Shown here piece after piece: positions 8,096-15,469 of a stretch of 64,000 nucleotides of DNA. The notes beneath the pieces were generated by a model. That model did no database searches, was not told the origin of the DNA, and worked only from the letters and a program-made list of their open reading frames with translations. A program made the position numbers and the translations under genes. Positions within the stretch are counted from its first letter, which is position 1; each line of letters opens with the position of its first letter. The DNA lies in NCBI RefSeq assembly GCF_030812255.1, contig NZ_JAUSSH010000002.1, positions 496,001 to 560,000 of the forward strand, given 5' to 3'. The DNA is from Paeniglutamicibacter psychrophenolicus (GTDB lineage: Bacteria; Actinomycetota; Actinomycetes; Actinomycetales; Micrococcaceae).

Positions 8096-8145
8096 CATGA
8101 ATCTTCACCAGCGTTCCCTGACGCCGGGGAACCACACCCCGAGGG

Positions 8146-9042
8146 TCAGGTTGAGCGCCGCTGATGTATCCCGAGTTCGGCAGCCCGTTCCAGGGACAGG
8201 CCGTCGCCGGGATCCACGAGTGCCATGAAAAGTGCCAGCGCCGCGGTGCCCAGCAGGGATGTCTTCGTCTCGTGGTCGAGCACCGGCTCGTCCACTTCGG
8301 AAAGCAGCCGAAGGCCCAGGCCCTCGGCCATGGCCTGCAGCAGGATGTTGAACTCCCGCATGCCAATCCCGGGCCTGAACCTGAATCCGTAGTGCTCAAA
8401 GACCTGGGTGTAGAGGGTCATCCACACTTGCGAGAGATTCTTGTACATGCGGTTCAGGGCCACTGCGGACGCGGAGTCGGACCGGGCCGTGGCCACCGCC
8501 AACAACTGGAAACGGTAGGCCGGAAGTTCCATGATCAGCTTGAGGTCCTCGTAGGCCACCCGGTGCACGGCGCGGGAAAAGTCGTCGTCGCTGGTGAGCA
8601 AGTCCTTGGCATGTTGCGAGAGTGCCACCTGCAGGCTCCAGTGCTTGTCCGCCAGCGCGTAGGAGATGAAATCCGCCAGGAAATCCCCGTGCGAGCTCCA
8701 GCGGTGGCGCATCATGTTTTCGCTCAGCGGGAAGTTCTCGCCGCAGTTGCTTCGTGCCTTGGCCAGGACCTTGCGGCGCGAGAGGTACGACATCACCGGG
8801 CGCGTGTCTTCCTCGTCGGTGTCCAGAAGCTGCTCGGACAGGCCGGGCGTGAACAATTCCGTGGTGAGGTCCAGCGCCGCGTCAAGGAAGGCCCTGGTCT
8901 CGCGGCCATTGGCCAGGCGCTTGCGGGTGAGCGCGGTCCGCCCGGACACCTTGGTCACGATCTTGGCGTCGTACAGATCCAGGTCGTTCTCCGTGTGCCG
9001 ATGGTCAGAGTGGTCCGGGGGCATCTTGTTCCATGAACCCAT
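8146..9042 (-). CDS. TetR-like helical regulator, atypical
   Basis: 298 aa, longer than usual TetR proteins (about 200). An all-helical protein in which SYLSRRKVLAKARSNC followed by LSENMMRHRWSSHGDFLADF resembles a TetR helix-turn-helix (RWSSHGDFLADF in place of the common YFxSKEDLLxAL). It has an extra N-terminal stretch KIVTKVSGRTALTRKRLANG that could be another DNA-contact region. The ATG at 9042 has GGAGG at good spacing; the GTG at 9054 is inside that site. No target gene is evident: neighbours are convergent or divergent. The assignment is moderate. Confidence 0.6.
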   Translation of the reverse strand: MGSWNKMPPDHSDHRHTENDLDLYDAKIVTKVSGRTALTRKRLANGRETRAFLDAALDLTTELFTPGLSEQLLDTDEEDTRPVMSYLSRRKVLAKARSNCGENFPLSENMMRHRWSSHGDFLADFISYALADKHWSLQVALSQHAKDLLTSDDDFSRAVHRVAYEDLKLIMELPAYRFQLLAVATARSDSASAVALNRMYKNLSQVWMTLYTQVFEHYGFRFRPGIGMREFNILLQAMAEGLGLRLLSEVDEPVLDHETKTSLLGTAALALFMALVDPGDGLSLERAAELGIHQRRST

Positions 9043-9324
9043 TGGTGCCTCCACAGCCGGACCTTCTCGTTAAACGCATGACTGATCCCAACGTACAACA
9101 CCCTGCGGGCGCAAGTGGAGGTCAGGAGCCGAAAAGTTATGTCCGTCCGTTGCACCGCCACCGACTCCGGCGCAAGTCCGTGCCGTGGTTTCCCGGTCGT
9201 GTTCCTTTGGCCGCCGTGGGTGTAGCCTCGGATTCCGGGATGCCCGCGACCCCTGGTTCACCGTCGTCTGTCCGGGAAACCGGCACCGGTCCGCACCGGG
9301 AATCGACGAAGGAAGGTGCCGGTC

Positions 9325-9912
9325 ATGCGCAAGCTGGCGGTGTTGAACAACCTGACATTGGACGGGGTCATGCAAGCGCCGGGGCGTCCCGACGAGGACA
9401 CCCGCGGCGGGTTCACCCGCGGGGGTTGGGCCATGAGGTACAACGACGAGGTCATGTCGGGGTTCTTGGCCCGCGGCATGGGAGTGGGCGCCGAACTGGT
9501 TCTGGGGCGTCGCACCTTCGAGGATTTCGCCTCGTACTGGCCACGGCAAGGCGACAACCCCTTCACCATGGTGTTGAACAACATGACCAAGCATGTCGCT
9601 TCCCGGACGCTGGCCGAGCCGTTGCCCTGGGCGAACTCCGTGCTCCTGCCGCCCGATGCCGCGGCCGGCGTCGCGGAGCTGAAGGGCCAGGACGGCCCGG
9701 ACCTGCTGGTGATGGGCAGCGGGAATCTCTTGCGTTCCCTGATCGCCGAGGGACTGGTCGACGAGTACACCTTGCTGATCCATCCGCTGATCCTGGGGAA
9801 CGGCGGAGGCCTCTTTGACCGGGGTTTGCCGGCCACCGACCTCGAACTGGTTGAAACGCTGGATACCACAACCGGTGTCATCATTGCGGTGTACCGCCCG
9901 GCTAACTGGTAG
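9325..9912 (+). CDS. Dihydrofolate reductase-family protein (RibD C-terminal fold)
   Basis: 195 aa. The N-terminus MRKLAVLNNLTLDGVMQAPG, the NADPH-binding ELVLGRRTFEDF and the PDLLVMGSGNLLRSLIAEG and DEYTLLIHPLILGNG stretches are the marks of the DHFR/RibD-C superfamily of NADPH-dependent reductases. Members of this stand-alone group have no settled substrate and are often called DHFR family proteins. GAAGGAAGG precedes the ATG at 9325 by eight bases; a GTG at 9316 lies in that site. It is a single gene. Confidence 0.85.
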   Translation: MRKLAVLNNLTLDGVMQAPGRPDEDTRGGFTRGGWAMRYNDEVMSGFLARGMGVGAELVLGRRTFEDFASYWPRQGDNPFTMVLNNMTKHVASRTLAEPLPWANSVLLPPDAAAGVAELKGQDGPDLLVMGSGNLLRSLIAEGLVDEYTLLIHPLILGNGGGLFDRGLPATDLELVETLDTTTGVIIAVYRPANW

Positions 9913-10015
9913 GGCAAGAGATATGCGGTGCTCAAGGGCGTTTCCGCACGCGGAGGTTAAATGCGTGTGGTGCCGCCCGCACCTGCGGACGGCACCACAC
10001 GAAGGCAGAAAAGTA

Positions 10016-10561
10016 TTAGTTCTGCGAAGCGAGCACGAATGCGGAATCGATGTTGATGGTGACCTTGTCGCCAACCAACACGCCGCCGGCCTCGAGGGCG
10101 GCGTTCCAGGTGATGCCGAATTCCTTGCGGGAGATCTGCGTGGTGGCGGAGAATCCGGCGCGGGTGGCACCGAACGGGTCAACGGCCACGCCGCCGAACT
10201 CGACCTTGAAACTGACCGGCTTGGTGGTTTCCTTGATGGTCAGTTCGCCCTGCAGCTCGAACTCTTCCGGGGAGCCTGCAACGCCGGTGGACACGAAGGT
10301 CATTTCCGGAAACTGCTCAACGTTGAAGAAGTCCGCGCCCTTGACGTGGGCGTCGCGGTTGTTGTCGTTCGAGTCGAAGGACTCGGTCTTGACGATTGCT
10401 TCGACCTTGGAGGAAGCGATCGAATCGCCCACGGTCAGGGTGCCGGTGACGTCGGTGAATGCGCCGCGGACCTTGGAGATGCCTGCGTGGCGGACCGTGA
10501 AGCCAACCTCGGTGTGCGAGGTGTCGAGGTTCCAGGTGCCGGGGATGATTTCAAAGCTCAT
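10016..10561 (-). CDS. yceI: YceI family protein
   Basis: 181 aa, single YceI domain: PGTWNLDTSHTEVGFTVRH at the N-terminus, then GADFFNVEQFPEMTFVS and GFSATTQISRKEFGITWN, all family hallmarks. YceI proteins are lipocalin-like barrels that bind isoprenoid or other lipid ligands. There is no signal peptide, so this one should be cytosolic, as in many actinobacteria. AAGGAA lies seven bases before the ATG. A strong promoter with nested palindromes is at 10615-10650. Confidence 0.92.
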   Translation of the reverse strand: MSFEIIPGTWNLDTSHTEVGFTVRHAGISKVRGAFTDVTGTLTVGDSIASSKVEAIVKTESFDSNDNNRDAHVKGADFFNVEQFPEMTFVSTGVAGSPEEFELQGELTIKETTKPVSFKVEFGGVAVDPFGATRAGFSATTQISRKEFGITWNAALEAGGVLVGDKVTINIDSAFVLASQN

Positions 10562-10614
10562 GGGGAAATTCCTTCTGTCGGAAGCCGGTGCAACTGACCG
10601 GATTGCATGTGTAT

Positions 10615-10650
10615 GCATATAAATATGCCACAAGATGATTGACGTGTCAA
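10615..10650 (-). promoter_or_regulatory. yceI promoter with nested palindromes
   Basis: On the minus strand TTGACA (10645-10650), a 17-bp spacer and CATATT (10622-10627) form a sigma-70-type promoter. The perfect palindrome GCATATAAATATGC (10615-10628) covers the -10 box and TTGACGTGTCAA (10639-10650, perfect 5-bp arms) covers the -35. Two symmetrical sites on one promoter suggest tight control by a dimeric regulator such as MarR or TetR. The rest of the 340-bp gap to 10901 shows no gene. Confidence 0.6.
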
Positions 10651-10901
10651 CCATTTCTTTTGGGTGGTGAAACATTCCTTAATCTTTCGCACCCCTGCTG
10701 CGGCCCGGGGAACGCCTGGTTGATGCGCGATGAACATCCAGTGCACACGTCGGAGGCAGGCTTGTGAAGGAGTCTTCCCGATTGCCTGGTCGGGGGCATT
10801 GGTTTCGTTGGCCCACGGCTTCACATGCGCCCGGGCGGGGGTCTTCCGGCATAGGCTGGCTTCGAGGTATCCAGCGATTGCAGTGAGAAGAGAGAGATCA
10901 A

Positions 10902-11999
10902 ATGACCCAGATCGTTCCAGTTCGCCACCTTTTCGGGCCGGGCCCGTGCAACCCCTACCCGGAAGCCACCGCGGCGCTTGGCCTGCCGCTGCTGGGCCAC
11001 CTGGATCCGGCATTCATTGCCCGCATGGACCGCACCTGCGACGGGTTGCGCACCCTGTGGGGAACCGAGAATTCCCGCACCCTGCCCCTGAGTGCCACCG
11101 GATCGGCCGGCATGGAGGCCTCGTTCGTGAACACCGTGAAGGCCGGCGACGTTGCGGTCATCGCCGTCAACGGCCTGTTTGGCGAGCGCATGTGCGAGGT
11201 CGCTTCGCGCGCCGGCGCAGAAGTGGTCCGCGTGGACCACGAGTACGGCACCCCGGTCGACGCCCAGCGTGTCGCCGATGCACACCCGAATCCGACGGTC
11301 ATTGCCGCCGTGCACGCGGAGACCAGCACCGGCGTCATCTCCGACATTGCAGCGCTTGGCGCCATCAAGGGCGATGCCCTGTTGATCATGGATGCCGTCA
11401 CCTCGATCGGCGGGATGCCGGTGAAGGTGGACGAATGGGGCGTGGATGTCGCCTACGCCGGAACACAGAAGTGCATCGGGGTGGCCCCGGGTCTGGCCCC
11501 GTTCACCATTTCCGAGCGCGCGTTCGAGCGCCGCGTGCAGAGGCCGCAGTCCTGGTACCTGGACCTTGGCTTGCTCGGCGGATACACGACCGGAGGTGCC
11601 GGCGGCGGGCGCACCTACCACCACACCGCGCCGGTGGGCATGGTGGCCTCGCTTGAGGCCGGCATCGACCGGATCCTGGCCGAAGGCATTGAAGCGGTCA
11701 CCGCCCGCCACCAGGCCGCCGGCCAGGCATTGCAGGACGGGCTTGAGGAGATGGGCCTGACGCTCTTCGCCGCCGAAGGCCACCGCCTTCCGCAGCTGAC
11801 CACCGTGTATGTCCCGGAGGGGGTGGACTCGGCCAAGGTCCGTAGCTACCTGCTGGAACGATTCAACATCGAGATCGGCGGCGGCGTGGGCAAGTACGCC
11901 AGCACCGTATGGCGCATCGGGCTCATGGGCCCGAACGCCAACCCGGCTTCGGTCGCGCTGATTCTTGCTGCACTGAAGGAAGCCATCGCCAAGGTCTAA
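10902..11999 (+). CDS. Class V aminotransferase (alanine-glyoxylate aminotransferase family)
   Basis: 365 aa, full-length fold-type I PLP enzyme. It begins HLFGPGPCNPYPEATAAL, typical for this group; LSATGSAGMEASFVN binds the phosphate; IMDAVTSIGGMPVKVDEWG holds the cofactor Asp; and YAGTQKCIGVAPGLAP carries the Schiff-base Lys. The C-terminal arginine region is TVWRIGLMG. Likely reactions are transamination of alanine or serine with glyoxylate or a related acid, in the cytosol. It is single. A GAGAGAGATCA leader precedes the ATG. Its terminator is the hairpin behind which the group II intron has inserted. Confidence 0.88.
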   Translation: MTQIVPVRHLFGPGPCNPYPEATAALGLPLLGHLDPAFIARMDRTCDGLRTLWGTENSRTLPLSATGSAGMEASFVNTVKAGDVAVIAVNGLFGERMCEVASRAGAEVVRVDHEYGTPVDAQRVADAHPNPTVIAAVHAETSTGVISDIAALGAIKGDALLIMDAVTSIGGMPVKVDEWGVDVAYAGTQKCIGVAPGLAPFTISERAFERRVQRPQSWYLDLGLLGGYTTGGAGGGRTYHHTAPVGMVASLEAGIDRILAEGIEAVTARHQAAGQALQDGLEEMGLTLFAAEGHRLPQLTTVYVPEGVDSAKVRSYLLERFNIEIGGGVGKYASTVWRIGLMGPNANPASVALILAALKEAIAKV

Positions 12000-12024
12000 C
12001 AACCGATTCACCGTTGCGTGCTTA

Positions 12025-12061
12025 CTGCCCGTCCCCATTCCGGGGGCGGGCAGTTTGCTTT
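12025..12061 (+). terminator. Terminator hosting the group II intron
   Basis: CTGCCCGTCCCC (12025-12036) pairs with GGGGGCGGGCAG (12042-12053) with one G-U, followed by a T-rich tail TTTGCTTTG. It ends the aminotransferase transcript and probably also once served the convergent gene at 13967. Class IIC introns target just this kind of hairpin. Confidence 0.85.
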
Positions 12062-12471
12062 GTACGCCCAGCATGGGCATTTGCTTGGAGGTGAAAGTCC
12101 TCTGAAGGAGAAGGTGGTTTAACTTCTAGCCAATGGCAACTGCGTCACCGCGAGGTGGGGTGGGAAGGAAGCCGGAGGCAAAACCCTGCACCGAGGGACA
12201 CGAACCGCATAGAAGGCATGCTGGTTGGGGTAAGCCGGCAAACGACGGTGAAGCCCGTCCCACCAAAACGGCCAGTGTGTAAATGCGGCGGCGGCAGGGG
12301 GAAAGTAAATGTTCTTATCTGGGGAGATCTGTCCCGGTGCGTCACCAGCGGTTGGGGTGAAGCGGTTCGGCCTTAAGGGTCGTGGCTGATGGGGCAGAAG
12401 TCAGCAGACGCCATAGTACCCACCGGAATCTTGTTGGTGGTGGGGAAGGGCCGAACGCTGGGAATTGATGA

Positions 12472-13893
12472 TTGGAAGCGATATTACTCGTGACTCATTG
12501 GCATCGCAGTAAATCCGTGGAGAGCGGAGCAGATGGTTTGTTGGAGGTACCGGTGAATCCGGGAGGGCCCCTGTCTGTGCGTAGTAGTGGGATTCCGGCG
12601 GATATCGGGGATGACGTCAGGGATCGACAGGAATTGTGGGAACGTGTCTTTTCCCAAGCGAACCTGTCGGTCGCGTTGAAACGCGTTGAGCGCAACAAGG
12701 GTGCTGCCGGTGTTGACGGGTTGGGCACGGAGGAACTTCGTGGTTGGCTGTCCGAGCACTGGGCGGAGACCCGCGAAGCGTTGGACGCTGGCACGTATGC
12801 ACCGTTGCCGGTGCGTCAGGTGATGATTCCGAAACCTGACGGCGGTCAACGGATGTTGGGGGTGCCGTCCGTGCTGGATCGCTTGATCCAGCAAGCACTC
12901 GCGCAAGTCCTTTCCCCGGTTTTCGAGCCGGGGTTCGTGCCGGTGTCCTACGGGTTCCGGCCGGGCAAAAGCGCCCACGATGCGGTGAAGGTCGCCCAAA
13001 CGGTGATCTCCCAAGGGTATCGGTGGGTGGTCGAGGTTGACCTTGATGCGTTCTTTGATCGGGTGAACCACGACATGCTGATGGCCAGGGTTGCGCGGAA
13101 AGTGGAAGACAAGAAGGTCTTGAAGTTGGTTCGCCGTTATCTTGAGGCAGGGATCATGGCCGATGGTGTTCGGCGGGAAGCGGTGGAGGGAACACCTCAG
13201 GGTTCTCCCTTGTCACCGTTGCTTTCTAACGTCATGCTTGACGATTTCGATCAGGAGTTCTGGCGTCGGGGGCACCGTTTCGTGCGGTATGCCGACGATA
13301 TCCGGTTGTTCTTGAAATCGGAGAGGGCCGCGGTCCGGGTGCTTGATCAAGCCACGAAAGTGCTTGAGGGGCGCCTGTCGCTTCGGGTGAACCGGCAGAA
13401 GTCCACGATCAATCCAGCGAAGGTTGCAACATTGCTGGGTTTCGGGTTCTACTTCGTCAAGGGCGGGGTCAAGGTCAGGATTGCTCCGAAGGCGTTCAAA
13501 CGCATGAAGGACCGCATCCGAGTTCTGACCTCGCGGAAGTGGAGTGTGTCCATGGGGTACCGCATCGAACAATTGAACCGCTATGTGCGGGGTTGGATGG
13601 GTTATTTTCGGCTGTCTGAGACGCCGAAGAAGTTCTCCGAGCTGGATAAGTGGTTTAGACGTCGGATGCGGCAGATCCGGTGGAAGGAATGGAAAAGAAC
13701 GCATACGCGGGTCGCGAACTTGCGTAGGCTCGGGATACGCCATGATTTGGCGTATCAATGGGGCATGGCAAGTCGTGCGTACTGGCGTATTGCGGGATCT
13801 CCGATTCTTACTCGGGCGCTGCCCAATGCTTATTGGGCGGATCAAGGCTTGGTGTTGTTTCGCCAGAGTTGGGACAGGTTTCAAACGACCTAG
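12472..13893 (+). CDS. ltrA: Group II intron reverse transcriptase/maturase
   Basis: 473 aa. The N-terminal RT0/finger region is KRVERNKGAAGVDGLGTEEL; palm motifs are VEVDLDAFFDRVNHDML (RT3, first Asp), GTPQGSPLSPLLSNVMLDDFD (quoted here as GTPQGSPLSPLLSN) and the catalytic RYADDIRLF. Then come the maturase thumb and X domain (RVNRQKSTINP, LNRYVRGWMGYFRL). The C-terminus ends FRQSWDRF with no Cys-pair HNH domain, so target priming would use a nascent strand, as in class IIC. It promotes splicing and reverse transcription of its own intron. The start is uncertain: TTG at 12472 or GTG at 12490. All catalytic residues are present. Confidence 0.93.
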   Translation: MEAILLVTHWHRSKSVESGADGLLEVPVNPGGPLSVRSSGIPADIGDDVRDRQELWERVFSQANLSVALKRVERNKGAAGVDGLGTEELRGWLSEHWAETREALDAGTYAPLPVRQVMIPKPDGGQRMLGVPSVLDRLIQQALAQVLSPVFEPGFVPVSYGFRPGKSAHDAVKVAQTVISQGYRWVVEVDLDAFFDRVNHDMLMARVARKVEDKKVLKLVRRYLEAGIMADGVRREAVEGTPQGSPLSPLLSNVMLDDFDQEFWRRGHRFVRYADDIRLFLKSERAAVRVLDQATKVLEGRLSLRVNRQKSTINPAKVATLLGFGFYFVKGGVKVRIAPKAFKRMKDRIRVLTSRKWSVSMGYRIEQLNRYVRGWMGYFRLSETPKKFSELDKWFRRRMRQIRWKEWKRTHTRVANLRRLGIRHDLAYQWGMASRAYWRIAGSPILTRALPNAYWADQGLVLFRQSWDRFQTT

Positions 13894-13966
13894 CGAACCG
13901 CCGTATGCGAGGTCCGCACGTACGGTGGTGTGAGAGGTGGGAGGCAAACCCTCCCACCTACTCGAT
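13894..13966 (+). ncRNA. Intron domains V and VI
   Basis: Domain V runs from about 13896 to 13928: ACCGCCGTATGCG pairs with CGCACGTACGGTGGT around a short AGGTC loop, with a CGC triad. Domain VI follows as a stem of AGGTGGGAGG against CCTCCCACCT (13935-13959), then ACTCGAT to the 3' splice site. Confidence 0.75.
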
Positions 13967-14215
13967 TCAGAAGCGCCGGCGACGCACTCGCTGGCAATGC
14001 TCGATCACCTTGTTGGCATCGGACCAACGGATCGAATCCAGCGACTGATACGGGTGCCGAAGGATCCGGTTGACGGTGTTGAGCTCTTCGCCCGGGTCGA
14101 TGCTGCCCAGGATCCGAAGCTCACGCAACATCAATTCCCTCTCGGCGCAGGTTGCCGTGTGCATCGGCCTCCATGACGGCTTGTAGTCCTCAACGATTTC
14201 GTATTGGTCAGACAT
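13967..14215 (-). CDS. Hypothetical protein, 82 aa
   Basis: A small soluble protein beginning MSDQYEIVEDYKPSWRPMH and ending in a basic tail CQRVRRRRF. AGGGGAA precedes the ATG. The middle (ELMLRELRILGSIDPGEELNTVNRIL) should be helical. I recognise no family. Its stop codon abuts the 3' end of the group II intron, so the intron now separates the gene from the shared terminator at 12025-12053. The basic C-terminus is retained, so the gene looks intact. Confidence 0.6.
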   Translation of the reverse strand: MSDQYEIVEDYKPSWRPMHTATCAERELMLRELRILGSIDPGEELNTVNRILRHPYQSLDSIRWSDANKVIEHCQRVRRRRF

Positions 14216-14439
14216 TTCCCCTGCCTTTCCCTGCCCCCAAGGCGGTAGTGCTATGACGGAACGGCCGTATTTTCATTAGATCAGGGGCCTCCGACATTTT
14301 GGGGAAGTGGACCTGCCCGGTGGCGGCAGGCGGGGGAGCGGCGCGCTGGTGGCGCGCACGGTCGATCCCGGCCTTGATCCGGCCTTTCGGGACCTCGGTG
14401 GCGGGCGGCCGGGGAATTTCGGAATGTGCCAAGAATCTA

Positions 14440-14485
14440 TTGCGTCAGGCATTCGGGCGGAGTAATCTACAACCAAATGGTTGTA
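14440..14485 (+). promoter_or_regulatory. Leaderless promoter and ArsR operator
   Basis: TTGCGT (14440-14445), 17 bp, TAATCT (14463-14468), then the ATG at 14477, nine bases beyond the -10 box, so the transcript should start at or next to the start codon. The perfect palindrome TACAACCAAATGGTTGTA (14468-14485) covers start site and ATG, an ideal place for auto-repression. Confidence 0.7.
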
Positions 14486-14827
14486 CATGAACTGGACGAA
14501 ACCGAGATCGACCGCATCTTCCAAGCCATGGCGGATGCAACCCGGCGCGACATCATCAAGCAGGCAATGCTCCGGGAACAATCGGTCTCCGAACTGGCGA
14601 AGCGCTATGTGATGAGCTTCGCGGCCGTACAAAAGCACGTGGCCGTGCTCGAGCGGGCCTCGCTGGTTACCAAGCAACGACGCGGGCGGGAGCAAATCGT
14701 GCAGGCAAATCCCGAATCACTGCGCCGTGCAGCGCGGCTGCTGGAAGCCTACGAAGACATCTGGCGCGAGCGGGCAAACCGCATTGGGGAGATACTCTCC
14801 AACCAACCCGAAGGAACGGAACCATGA
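14477..14827 (+). CDS. ArsR-family regulator of SRPBCC partner
   Basis: 116 aa from ATG 14477. Winged helix: IFQAMADATRRDIIKQAML, SVSELAKRYVMSFAAVQKHVAVLERASL, then the wing VTKQRRGREQIVQANPESL. This is the ArsR subgroup that pairs with SRPBCC (AHSA1) proteins and lacks the metal-binding Cys motifs. It overlaps the next gene by ATGA, so the two are coupled. Start chosen because a promoter and operator end exactly there; no ribosome site is seen, in keeping with a leaderless message. Ligand unknown. Confidence 0.87.
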   Translation: MVVHELDETEIDRIFQAMADATRRDIIKQAMLREQSVSELAKRYVMSFAAVQKHVAVLERASLVTKQRRGREQIVQANPESLRRAARLLEAYEDIWRERANRIGEILSNQPEGTEP

Positions 14828-15309
14828 GTGTCATCAGCACCCACAAGGACACAGAGAACCTCACCCTGACATTTGTCGCGGAATTTCCCGCCGACATCGA
14901 TCGGGTCTGGCAAATCTGGGAGGACCCGCGCCAACTCGAACGTTGGTGGGGCCCTCCCACCTGGCCGGCCACGTTCGTGCGCCACGAGATGGCTGTCGGC
15001 GGGGAATCCCGGTACTACATGACCGGGCCCGACGGGGAGAAGGCGCGTGGCTGGTGGAAGATCATCGCGCTGGATGGCCCCAGGGGCTTTGAATTCGAGG
15101 ACGGATTCGCCGGGGACGACGGGGAGCCCAGTGGATTCCTCGGTAGCACCCGCTGCGTGGTGACCCTTGAGCAAAACGGCGGGACCACCAGGATGACCAC
15201 GGTTTCTTCGTTCGAGAGCGCCGAGCAGCTCGAAGAAATGGTCAAGATGGGCATGGAGGAAGGCATGGGCCTGGCCATGGGACAGATCGACGCTTTGCTC
15301 GCCGCATAG
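14824..15309 (+). CDS. SRPBCC (AHSA1-like) protein
   Basis: 161 aa, a START-like ligand-binding domain: LTFVAEFPADIDRVWQIWED, LERWWGPPTWPATFVRHEM, GESRYYMTGPDGEKARGWW and the long C-terminal helix EEMVKMGMEEGMGLAMGQID. Such proteins bind hydrophobic ligands; those coupled to an ArsR regulator are thought to act with it in stress or as its effector partner, but no reaction is assigned. Coupled to the upstream regulator by a four-base overlap and ended by a hairpin at 15322. Confidence 0.85.
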   Translation: MSVISTHKDTENLTLTFVAEFPADIDRVWQIWEDPRQLERWWGPPTWPATFVRHEMAVGGESRYYMTGPDGEKARGWWKIIALDGPRGFEFEDGFAGDDGEPSGFLGSTRCVVTLEQNGGTTRMTTVSSFESAEQLEEMVKMGMEEGMGLAMGQIDALLAA

Positions 15310-15321
15310 ACGATCCCGCGG

Positions 15322-15355
15322 GCGGGCGGGGCCGGCAACAAGAAGCCCCGCCCGC
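15322..15355 (+). terminator. Terminator of ArsR-SRPBCC unit
   Basis: GCGGGCGGGGC and GCCCCGCCCGC form a perfect 11-bp stem with a 12-nt loop, 13 bp after the SRPBCC stop. Confidence 0.7.
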
Positions 15356-15469
15356 TTCCGGGCCAGGATACCGTTTGCCGGCAGGTAGAAGCAGGCCGTG
15401 GGCCATCGCCAAGCCCGCGGCCGCGGCGTACCGTGGAGATACCAGGCCGCTTCAACCGGATCGCAGATC

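Larger units (their letters stand above)
12062..13966 (+). mobile_element. Group II intron, probably class IIC
   Basis: About 1.9 kb. The proposed 5' end GTACGCCCAGCATGGGC begins eight bases behind the terminator stem; the exact base is a judgement. The 12062-12471 stretch is non-coding and GC-rich with phrases typical of intron domain I (GGAGGTGAAAGTCCTC, GCCGGAGGCAAAACC). The maturase frame fills the domain IV position, and domains V and VI follow at 13894-13966, ending CCTACTCGAT. The triad in domain V reads CGC rather than AGC, and the insertion site is a transcription terminator; both are known marks of class IIC. The maturase has no visible HNH endonuclease. It looks intact and potentially mobile. 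Confidence 0.85.

Noticed and set aside
10821-12080. Minus-strand open frame of 419 codons
   Set aside because: Antisense to the class V aminotransferase, whose motifs are clear on the plus strand; no ribosome site.
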